Assembly: GCA_964571275.1 (NCBI GenBank)
Contig: CAZNCQ010000207.1
Coordinates: forward strand, 1 to 12,955
Length of the DNA stretch: 12,955 bases
Reading direction: 5' to 3'
DNA from: DASRQZ01 sp964571275
GTDB taxonomy: Bacteria > Myxococcota_A > Polyangia > Fen-1088
Position 1 is the stretch's first letter. Each line of letters begins with the position of its first letter. The position numbers and the translations under genes are program-made. Shown here piece after piece: positions 1-5,316 of the stretch. The notes under the pieces were generated by a model. That model was not told the origin of the DNA. It saw nothing but the letters and a program-made list of their open reading frames with translations, and did no database searches.

Positions 1-299
1 TGCCAGAAGTCGATGTCGGGCTCGGTGGCGGCGCGCGCGATGTCGGGGTTCGACGCCAGGTGGATCACCACGTCGTGGCCCTCCATGGCGGCGCGCAGCG
101 CGTCCAGCTTCTCGACGTCGCCGCGCACCACGCGCAGGCGCGGGTCTCCGGCGTGGTGGGCGTAGTGCCATTCGCGCCCGGACGAGAAGTTGTCGTAGAG
201 GGTCACGCCCGCGACCGCGGGATCGCCGAGCAGGTGGTCGGTGAAGTGGCTGCCGATGAACCCGGCGCCGCCGACGATGAAGAAGCGCCGCCCAGCCAT
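1..299 (-). CDS. NAD-dependent sugar epimerase/dehydratase, N-terminal fragment
   Basis: This is the first 99 codons of an extended short-chain dehydrogenase/reductase; the rest lies beyond the left edge. The start ATG is at 297-299. Directly visible is the NAD(P)-binding Rossmann motif GGAGFIG (G10, G13, G16), followed by a second strand ending in LYDN, where Asp36 would bind the adenosine ribose and favour NAD. The segment HLASNPDIARAATEPDID is typical of UDP-galactose 4-epimerase-like sugar epimerases and dehydratases. The catalytic Ser/Thr and YxxxK residues fall outside the window, so epimerase and dehydratase cannot be told apart. It follows the SIS isomerase after 41 bp on the same strand and probably acts on the nucleotide sugar made by the upstream genes. 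I am sure of the superfamily and unsure of the substrate. Confidence 0.9.
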   Translation of the reverse strand, partial: MAGRRFFIVGGAGFIGSHFTDHLLGDPAVAGVTLYDNFSSGREWHYAHHAGDPRLRVVRGDVEKLDALRAAMEGHDVVIHLASNPDIARAATEPDIDFW

Positions 300-340
300 T
301 CCGCGGTCGCTTTCGCCGTCCCTTTGCCCGTTCTTTTGGA

Positions 341-955
341 TTACTTTGTCGATTCCCATTTGGTCGCGGCGCGCTTGAGCGCAGGGTGGCTGACCAGCAG
401 GTGCCAGACGACGGCGCACAGCCCCTCCGTGTGGGGCGTGATCCGATCCGGCGAGACCGTCGGGATCACCACGCAGGCGTCGGCGTGCTGCTTGGTGGCG
501 CCGCCGTCCTTGCCGACGACACCGAAGACCCGCGCGCCCACGCTCTTGCCGAGCTCGATCGCGCGCACCAGGTTCATCGAGACGTTCTTCTCACGGCTGC
601 CGCCGCCGACCGAAAAAATCAGCAGGCCGTCGCGCGGTCCGAGGCGAGACACCTTGAGCCACTCGGAGAAGCTGGTGTCCCAGCCCTCGTCGTTGACGCG
701 CGCGGTGAGCTCGGAGACGTTGTCGGTCGGCGTGTAGGCTTCGATGTCGCAGATCTTGCGGAAGTCGTTCACGGCGTGACTGGCGTGCCCGGCGGAGCCG
801 CCGACGCCCAGAATGAAGAGGCGCCCGCCGCCGCCAGCCAGCGCGGCCAGCCCCTGCGCCACCGCCTCGACCGACGCCGCGTCGATGGCCTGGATCGCGC
901 GCACGCTCTCGTCGAGGAACTGCCGGACGAAACCGGCGTCGTCGAGCTCGGTCAC
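341..955 (-). CDS. SIS-domain sugar-phosphate isomerase (GmhA-like)
   Basis: The protein has 204 residues and probably starts with GTG at 953-955, which overlaps the transaldolase stop as GTGA and suggests translational coupling. The reading frame stays open further upstream, but that extension is antisense-like arginine/glycine-rich sequence inside the transaldolase gene. SIS fold features are visible: LFILGVGGSAGHASH (about 46-60), a second strand with LLIFSVGGGSREKN (111-124) and VFGVVGKDGG (143-152). The size matches phosphoheptose isomerase GmhA (about 190-200 aa), which converts sedoheptulose 7-phosphate to D-glycero-D-manno-heptose 7-phosphate. The neighbouring transaldolase and GmhB-like phosphatase support this. 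A caution: the C-terminal helix reads HTEGLCAVVWHLLV. By my unaided alignment a Cys may sit where classical GmhA has its catalytic His, so a related ketose-phosphate isomerase is possible. Confidence 0.88.
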   Translation of the reverse strand: MTELDDAGFVRQFLDESVRAIQAIDAASVEAVAQGLAALAGGGGRLFILGVGGSAGHASHAVNDFRKICDIEAYTPTDNVSELTARVNDEGWDTSFSEWLKVSRLGPRDGLLIFSVGGGSREKNVSMNLVRAIELGKSVGARVFGVVGKDGGATKQHADACVVIPTVSPDRITPHTEGLCAVVWHLLVSHPALKRAATKWESTK

Positions 956-1674
956 AGCTCGTACCCGGCGTCGGCGGCGTCGCGGTGGAACATCTTCACG
1001 GTGTCGAGGCTGAACTCGCCCAGGTCCTTGCCGACGAGCTCCAGCTTCTTGAGCAGGTCGTGGGTCACCGTGATGATGTGGCAGCCGACCTCGGCCGCCT
1101 GGACCAGGTTCAGAAGCTCGCGCGGGCTGGCCCAGAGCAGCTCGATGCTGCGATCGGCGGCGCCGCAGATCTCCAGGGCCGCGCGCATCAGCGGCACGGG
1201 GTCGCGGCCGGTGTCCGCGATGCGGCCCGCGAACACCGAGATCACCGACGGCGCGCCGCCCTTCAGCGCCTGCGCGGTCTCGTGCACCTGGCCGAGGGTG
1301 CACAGCGCCGTGACGTTGAGCTTCACGCCGGCGCCGGTCAGCTCGCGGATCAACGGTGCCGCCGATTCACTCTTGGTGTTGGTGATCGGAATCTTCACGT
1401 AGACGTTGTCGCCCCACGCGGCGATCGCGCGCGCCTGCCGGTTCATCTCGGCGAAGTCGTCGGCGAAGACCTCGAACGAGATCGGCTTCTTCACGATGTG
1501 GGCCAGCGCTTCGCGCGCGAACGCGCGGTAGTCCTTGACCCCCGCCTTGCGCATCAGCGTCGGGTTGGTGGTGAAGCCGGCGATCGTCGGATTTTGCGCC
1601 AGCTCGAGCAACGCCGGCAACGAGGCGCCGTCGGCGAAAATCTTGATGCGATCGAGAGCCGTGGGTGTTTGCAT
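952..1674 (-). CDS. Transaldolase family protein (small TalC/FSA-like type)
   Basis: The protein has 240 residues and starts at ATG 1672-1674. It is a class I aldolase of the transaldolase family, which forms a Schiff base and transfers a dihydroxyacetone unit, typically giving sedoheptulose 7-phosphate or fructose 6-phosphate. Visible motifs in order: IFADGAS with the catalytic-type Asp15, GFTTNPTLM (33-41) with Asn37, VYVKIPITN with Schiff-base Lys94, KLNVTALCT (118-126), and SVFAGRIADTG (146-156), the C-terminal phosphate-binding part. The length is that of the short TalC/fructose-6-phosphate aldolase group rather than the roughly 315-residue TalB type. It sits 14 bp after the HAD gene and overlaps the SIS isomerase gene by 4 bp. 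The context points to local supply of a seven-carbon ketose phosphate, which is an inference. Transaldolase versus fructose-6-phosphate aldolase activity cannot be settled from sequence alone. Confidence 0.92.
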   Translation of the reverse strand: MQTPTALDRIKIFADGASLPALLELAQNPTIAGFTTNPTLMRKAGVKDYRAFAREALAHIVKKPISFEVFADDFAEMNRQARAIAAWGDNVYVKIPITNTKSESAAPLIRELTGAGVKLNVTALCTLGQVHETAQALKGGAPSVISVFAGRIADTGRDPVPLMRAALEICGAADRSIELLWASPRELLNLVQAAEVGCHIITVTHDLLKKLELVGKDLGEFSLDTVKMFHRDAADAGYEL

Positions 1675-1688
1675 TTTAGGTGTGGGGG

Positions 1689-2336
1689 TCAGCGCAGAGG
1701 GCTCGATCGGGGCCGCTTCCCCGACTGAATTCCCAAGGTAAATTCCAAAATAAATTCGGCGAAGTCTCGCAAATCACGTCCGCAAAAGGAAGGCTGAACT
1801 GAGCGAGCCTGCAGCGCCAGCAGCTCGTCCGCGCCGGGGTCGCTGGCCGTGGCGCTCGCGGCGCCAGCCAGGAACGCGGTCTTGAGGCCGAAGCTCGTGC
1901 CCGCCAGGACGTCGACGGCGCGGTCGCCGACCATCCACGACGCCGCGACCGCGTAGGTGGGGTGTTGCAGGAATGCCTCGCGCAGGAGTCCCGTGCGCGG
2001 TTTCCGGCAATCACAGCCGTCCTCGGCACGGTGGAAGCAGACGTGCGAGCTCAGGATGCGTGCGCCGTCGCGTTGCGCTTCGGCGAGCACGCGCGCGTGC
2101 GCCTCCTCGAGCGCGGCGCGCGTGGTCTTGCCCTTGGCCGCGGCCGGCTGGTTGCTGGCGACGCAGAGGCCGAAGCCAGCGTCGGTGAGCGCGCGCAGCG
2201 CCGACGGCACCCAGGGATAAAGCGACACCTCCCCCGCGTGCATCGGGCTGTCGGGGCGCGGCTCGGCCGGGTTGGGGACCGTCCGGTTGAGGACGCCGTC
2301 GCGGTCGAGGACGATCAGGACCTGGCGCGCATCCAT
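1689..2336 (-). CDS. gmhB: HAD-family sugar bisphosphate phosphatase (GmhB-like)
   Basis: The protein has 215 residues, with its ATG at 2334-2336 inside the end of the nucleotidyltransferase gene (22-bp overlap). All HAD motifs are visible: motif I LDRDGVLN with nucleophile Asp11 and acid/base Asp13, motif II SNQ (61-63), Lys112-Pro113 of motif III, and MVGDRAVD with Asp138 of motif IV. Between motifs II and III there is a zinc-binding loop, C100-x-H102 followed by C108-x-C110. This loop is the hallmark of histidinol-phosphate/D,D-heptose 1,7-bisphosphate phosphatases. The role would be to remove the 7-phosphate from heptose 1,7-bisphosphate before nucleotide activation. Compared with typical GmhB (about 180-190 aa) it has an extra C-terminal tail of roughly 30 residues, from about 185 to 215, of unknown function. 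The nearby SIS isomerase and nucleotidyltransferase favour the heptose role over histidine synthesis. Confidence 0.9.
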   Translation of the reverse strand: MDARQVLIVLDRDGVLNRTVPNPAEPRPDSPMHAGEVSLYPWVPSALRALTDAGFGLCVASNQPAAAKGKTTRAALEEAHARVLAEAQRDGARILSSHVCFHRAEDGCDCRKPRTGLLREAFLQHPTYAVAASWMVGDRAVDVLAGTSFGLKTAFLAGAASATASDPGADELLALQARSVQPSFCGRDLRDFAEFILEFTLGIQSGKRPRSSPLR

Positions 2337-3052
2337 TGCTCGAAGTCCTGCAGGCCTGCGGGCGAACCGATCTCGAAGAAGCGCTGGGTCACCTCGTGGC
2401 CGGCGAGCTCGCCGCGCCGGCTGAGCTCGTGGAAGAGCTCGGCCAGATCCGCGCGCGCAGCTTTGCCGGCCTGGTCGTCCCGTGGCGCCGGCACGAGCTC
2501 CGCGATCACGTCGCGCTTCATGGCAGAGAGCCCATAGTCGATGTAGTCGAAGTCGGCCGCCGGGCGCGTCTCATGGCGCTTGTCGTAGAGCGCGACGCGG
2601 CCGTCGCTGTAGATCACGTTGCTGCTGTCCCAGCGCCCGGCGTTGTGAAACACGGTCATCAGCGCGGGCGCGCCCGACGCCTGGAAGCGGCGCCAGACGT
2701 CGGCGAAGTCGATGGGCAGGAACGAGTCGCCGTAGGTGACGAGAAAAGCCGGGTCGAGCGCGCCGCGATCCAGCGCCAGCCGCAAAGCACCCGCCGTCCC
2801 GCGCAGCGCGGTCCCCTCGTCGACGACGCGCACGGCCAGGCCAAAGCGCCGCCCGTCGCCGACGTGGTCGGCGAGCATGTCGCCGCGATACCCGATCGAC
2901 AGCACCACGCTGGTGACGCCGTGGCGCGCGAGCCAGGCGAGCTGGTGGTCGATGAACGGCACGCCCGCCACGGGGATCAACGCCTTGGGGATGGTCTCGG
3001 TGAGCGGCCGCATGCGCGTCGCCAAGCCCCCCGCCAAGATCACGCACTGCAT
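2315..3052 (-). CDS. Sugar-1-phosphate nucleotidyltransferase (HddC/RfbA-like)
   Basis: The protein has 245 residues and starts at ATG 3050-3052. It is a single-domain GT-A-fold nucleotidyltransferase that joins an NTP and a sugar 1-phosphate. The N-terminal signature LAGGLATRM (6-14), followed by PLTETIPKAL with Lys23, is the pyrophosphorylase nucleotide-binding loop. YGDSF has the metal-binding Asp109, DYIDYGLSAM (169-178) is the sugar-binding segment, and FFEIGSPAG (225-233) carries Glu where many relatives have the second metal Asp. The length fits D-glycero-alpha-D-manno-heptose 1-phosphate guanylyltransferase (HddC) and mannose-1-phosphate-type enzymes, and lacks the C-terminal acyltransferase domain of GlmU. 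It is the first gene of the five-gene minus-strand run. The base and sugar specificity are inferred from context. Glucose- or mannose-1-phosphate transferase remains possible. Confidence 0.9.
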   Translation of the reverse strand: MQCVILAGGLATRMRPLTETIPKALIPVAGVPFIDHQLAWLARHGVTSVVLSIGYRGDMLADHVGDGRRFGLAVRVVDEGTALRGTAGALRLALDRGALDPAFLVTYGDSFLPIDFADVWRRFQASGAPALMTVFHNAGRWDSSNVIYSDGRVALYDKRHETRPAADFDYIDYGLSAMKRDVIAELVPAPRDDQAGKAARADLAELFHELSRRGELAGHEVTQRFFEIGSPAGLQDFEQWMRARS

Positions 3053-3100
3053 GGAACCACGCGCGACATCAGATGCCGCGAGAATAGCGTAGCCGCCGCC

Positions 3101-4285
3101 CTAAAACCTCATCGCCGGCCCGATCATCACTTCGGTCCGGCTGATCGCCTGGTAGAAATGGCTGCCCTTGGGCGAGTAGTCGATCGCGAGCGCGCCGAAG
3201 AGGCCGACGCCGTGGGTCAGCTGGTATTGCAGGCCGACCGCCGGGCGAAGCTCGAAGAGGCTCTGCGTCCCGCTGATCTTGAGGGTCAGCCTGGGGTCGA
3301 GCAGCACCGAGTTCGCCTTCATGCCGGCGATGCCGACGATGCCGAAGCCGAGCTCGCCGTAGATCGCGATGCGCCGGCCCGCGCGGATGAGCACGGTCGG
3401 GATCACCAGCGCCGACAGGAACGTGTCGCGATAGGTCGCCTCCTTGAGGAACGTGTAGCCGAGCGCGCCGCCCACGCGAAAGTGGAACACCGCCGCCGGA
3501 TCGGCGCCGAACGTGTACCCGCCCGACAGCATCAGCGCCAGCGAGGCGTTGGCCTTGCCCTGCACGCCCGACGACCAACCGTCGAGACCGACGCCGAGCC
3601 CGACGTCGACCGGGCGCGTCTCGTCGAGCACCTGCGGCGGCGGCGCCGTCACGGCGACGGTGGGCGGGCCCCCGATGGCGTCCGTTGCGGGCGCGTCGCC
3701 GGGACCTGACGCCGTCGGCGGTGACGGCTCGGGCGTCGCGCTCGGCGTCGGCGTCGGCGTCGGCGGCGGAGCGGCGGGCGCCGTCGCGGCCGGTGGTGGC
3801 GCCGCGGCCGCGGGCGGCGGCGCTGGCGGTCGCATGCTGTCGGTGCCCGGCGTGGAGGTCGGCGTCGGCGGCGACGTCGGACGCGGCGGCGCCTGCCCCG
3901 AGTCGACCTGCTTCTGCAGCGCCTGGATCTTCTGCTCGACGTCGGCGCGGTTGTGCGCCTTGGGCGAATTGCGCAGGTAGCCCTTGTAGAAGAAGATCGC
4001 CTTGTTGGCGTCACCCGCCAGCCGGTAGGCCTGCGCGATGTTGTAGAGGAAGATCGGGTCGGGCTTCTCGCGGTAACCCGACTGAAAGGCGTCGACCGCC
4101 TTGTCGAACTGGCCGAGATCGAAGAAGCGCGTCCCCTCCTGGTACAGCTCCTTGGCGCGCTGGGGATCGTCCGCGCGCGCCGGCGCGGCGAACGGGCCCA
4201 GGCCGCCGAGAACCGGGCCGGCGAGCGCGACCGCAATCAGGGGGGCAACGACCGAAGACCGAATTCGGAACGAGGAGATCCGCAT
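3101..4285 (-). CDS. Secreted TPR protein with Pro-rich linker and beta-barrel-like C-terminus
   Basis: The protein has 394 residues and starts at ATG 4283-4285. It has a signal peptide at about 1-38 with a probable cleavage site near APARA|DD. TPR-like helices at about 42-108 include KELYQEGTRFFDLGQFDKAV and the following IFLYNIAQAYRLAGD units. A Pro/Ala/Thr-rich linker runs from about 130 to 220, including TPTPTP runs. The C-terminal 170 residues alternate hydrophobic and polar positions with many glycines (GLGVGLDGWSSG, LSGGYTFG, FRVGGALGYTF). They end in MRF, and a C-terminal Phe is the usual BAM recognition mark of outer-membrane barrels. I infer a periplasmic TPR module tethered by a flexible linker to an outer-membrane barrel. 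Its partner and cargo are unknown. It lies 48 bp upstream of the nucleotide-sugar operon and could be co-transcribed, although the gene content is unrelated. No clear Shine-Dalgarno precedes the start. Confidence 0.85.
   Translation of the reverse strand: MRISSFRIRSSVVAPLIAVALAGPVLGGLGPFAAPARADDPQRAKELYQEGTRFFDLGQFDKAVDAFQSGYREKPDPIFLYNIAQAYRLAGDANKAIFFYKGYLRNSPKAHNRADVEQKIQALQKQVDSGQAPPRPTSPPTPTSTPGTDSMRPPAPPPAAAAPPPAATAPAAPPPTPTPTPSATPEPSPPTASGPGDAPATDAIGGPPTVAVTAPPPQVLDETRPVDVGLGVGLDGWSSGVQGKANASLALMLSGGYTFGADPAAVFHFRVGGALGYTFLKEATYRDTFLSALVIPTVLIRAGRRIAIYGELGFGIVGIAGMKANSVLLDPRLTLKISGTQSLFELRPAVGLQYQLTHGVGLFGALAIDYSPKGSHFYQAISRTEVMIGPAMRF
3743..3766. repeat. Short CGGCGT hexamer repeat in linker-coding DNA
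   Basis: Three exact CGGCGT units are followed by one CGGCGG unit. They lie inside the TPR-barrel gene and on the minus strand encode alternating Thr-Pro residues in the linker (about residues 174-181). The repeat keeps frame with any whole-unit gain or loss, so it could change linker length between strains. It is low-complexity coding sequence and not a separate element. Confidence 0.7.
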
Positions 4286-4301
4286 GCGCGTCGCGCGCGA
4301 T

Positions 4302-4329
4302 GGTATATCGGTCGCCCGGTCCTCGCCAA
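4302..4329 (-). promoter_or_regulatory. Possible sigma70-type promoter of the TPR-barrel gene
   Basis: On the minus strand a -35-like TTGGCG (4324-4329) and a -10-like TATACC (4302-4307) are separated by 16 bp. Each box matches four of six consensus bases. This AT-richer spot stands out in the 109-bp gap between the diadenylate cyclase stop and the TPR-gene start. The -10 box is only 16 bp from the ATG, which would give a very short leader and agrees with the missing Shine-Dalgarno. This is a pattern match only. Confidence 0.35.
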
Positions 4330-4394
4330 ACCGGAATCGTCTGAATTGTCCCGGCCCGCGTTTCCTGCGCGTGTCGCGGCGGGTGCCGGGCGGC

Positions 4395-5279
4395 TCAGCT
4401 GCGGCGCGTGCGCGGCGCCAGCTCCAGCGCTGCCTTGCCGCGCTTGAAGACCCGGACCGACCCCGAGGTCTGCGAAACGACGATGGCGATGGCCTCCGTA
4501 TCGCGCGAGATGCCGGCGGCCGCCATGTGGCGCGCGCCGAGTCCCAGCGGCACGTCCACGTCCTTCTCCTCGAAGTTCAGGTAGCGGCCGGCCGCGACGA
4601 CCACGCCGTCCTCGCGCACGATGAACGCGCCGTCGAGCACCGCGAACGCGTGCAGCGCGTGGCGCACATCGGGGTTCATGATGTTCTTCTCGTCCTCGGA
4701 GTAGCCCTGGAACGGGTTCAGCGTCAGCTGGCGCGACTGCTCCATCACCGTGTTGGAGTCGCCGACGACGAATAGCGCGCCGACCGGCCTGCCCTCCCAG
4801 CCGCCGACACCGATGCTGATCGCCAGATCGATGAGCGCGTCCATCACGCCGGGCGACATCCCTTCGGTGTTCAGGAAGCCGAACGCGCCCTCGTCGTCTT
4901 CCTGCCCGACGGTGACGACCAGGATCGAGTCGGGCATGCTCGCCGGCTTGCGCGAGAGCAGCGCCACGACGACCTCACCCTCCTTGTAGAGACCACGCGA
5001 GATGCCGGCCACGAGCGCGATCTTGAGCCGCTCGGGCCGGTCGAGATCGTACTCGGGTAGAGGCAGGACCGTGATCCCCGCCGCTTCGACGACCTGCCGC
5101 TGCGCCGGGCTCACGACCGCCTGCACCAGCTTCTTGCGCGCCGCGGGCTTGCCGCGAAAGACTTCGTCGGGTAGCAGGCGATCGCCTACATAGAGCAGGT
5201 GATCGACGCTCGGTTTTCGGATCAGCGCGATTGCCGCGCGGATGATATCCGTCTCGGTCGCCGTCGGTGTCTTCGCCAT
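4395..5279 (-). CDS. Diadenylate cyclase (DAC/DisA_N domain) with PK_C-like N-terminal domain
   Basis: The protein has 294 residues if it starts at ATG 5277-5279 (MAKTP); ATG 5292-5294 (MAAHPMAK) is an alternative. The DAC domain makes c-di-AMP from two ATP. It is seen in the C-terminal half: LDGAFIV with the DGA motif (216-218), GARHMAAAGIS at 248-258 (the RHR-motif position) and VSQTSGSV (268-275). Residues about 20-130 (HLLYVGDRLLPDEV, then GISRGLYKEGEVVVALLS and SILVVTVG) resemble the C-terminal alpha/beta domain of pyruvate kinase. That pairing is the architecture of archaeal-type DacZ/CdaZ rather than membrane CdaA or helix-hairpin-helix DisA. No transmembrane segment is visible, so the protein is probably cytoplasmic. 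The third residue of the RHR motif is Met252 in place of Arg, so full activity is not certain. It is divergent from a serine protease gene with a 37-bp gap. No c-di-AMP phosphodiesterase is in view. Confidence 0.88.
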   Translation of the reverse strand: MAKTPTATETDIIRAAIALIRKPSVDHLLYVGDRLLPDEVFRGKPAARKKLVQAVVSPAQRQVVEAAGITVLPLPEYDLDRPERLKIALVAGISRGLYKEGEVVVALLSRKPASMPDSILVVTVGQEDDEGAFGFLNTEGMSPGVMDALIDLAISIGVGGWEGRPVGALFVVGDSNTVMEQSRQLTLNPFQGYSEDEKNIMNPDVRHALHAFAVLDGAFIVREDGVVVAAGRYLNFEEKDVDVPLGLGARHMAAAGISRDTEAIAIVVSQTSGSVRVFKRGKAALELAPRTRRS

Positions 5280-5307
5280 GGGATGGGCGGCCATGCTACG
5301 CTGACAC

Positions 5308-5312
5308 GAGGG
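5308..5312 (+). promoter_or_regulatory. Ribosome binding site of the serine protease gene
   Basis: GAGGG lies 4 nt upstream of ATG 5317. It supports this start over the in-frame ATG at 5332, which has no purine-rich site upstream. The spacing is somewhat short. Confidence 0.55.
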
Positions 5313-5316
5313 TTTC

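Noticed and set aside
956..1303. N-terminal extension of the SIS isomerase frame
   Set aside because: The extra 116 residues are Arg/Gly/Pro-rich, lie inside the transaldolase gene and are not part of the SIS fold. The GTG at 955 that overlaps the stop fits the family length.
60..1728. Long plus-strand open frames opposite the epimerase, SIS and transaldolase genes
   Set aside because: They are Arg/Ala/Asp-rich, resemble no family, and lie antisense to genes with clear catalytic motifs. Long shadow frames are expected at this GC content.
3053..3100. TATTCT-like -10 box upstream of the nucleotidyltransferase
   Set aside because: No -35 partner at a usual distance in the 48-bp gap. The operon may be read through from the TPR-barrel gene.
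2336..3709. 457-codon plus-strand open frame
   Set aside because: It is antisense to the nucleotidyltransferase and the TPR-barrel gene, and its composition (His/Arg/Asp-rich) is that of an antisense shadow.
3626..3898. Possible CRISPR-like or tandem repeat array
   Set aside because: The periodicity is codon-level Pro/Thr/Ala repetition in a protein linker. There are no spacers of regular length.
3513..3980. Glycine/valine-rich plus-strand frame that looks like a repeat protein
   Set aside because: It is the reverse complement of the Pro/Thr-rich linker of the TPR-barrel gene; the minus-strand reading has a signal peptide and TPRs.
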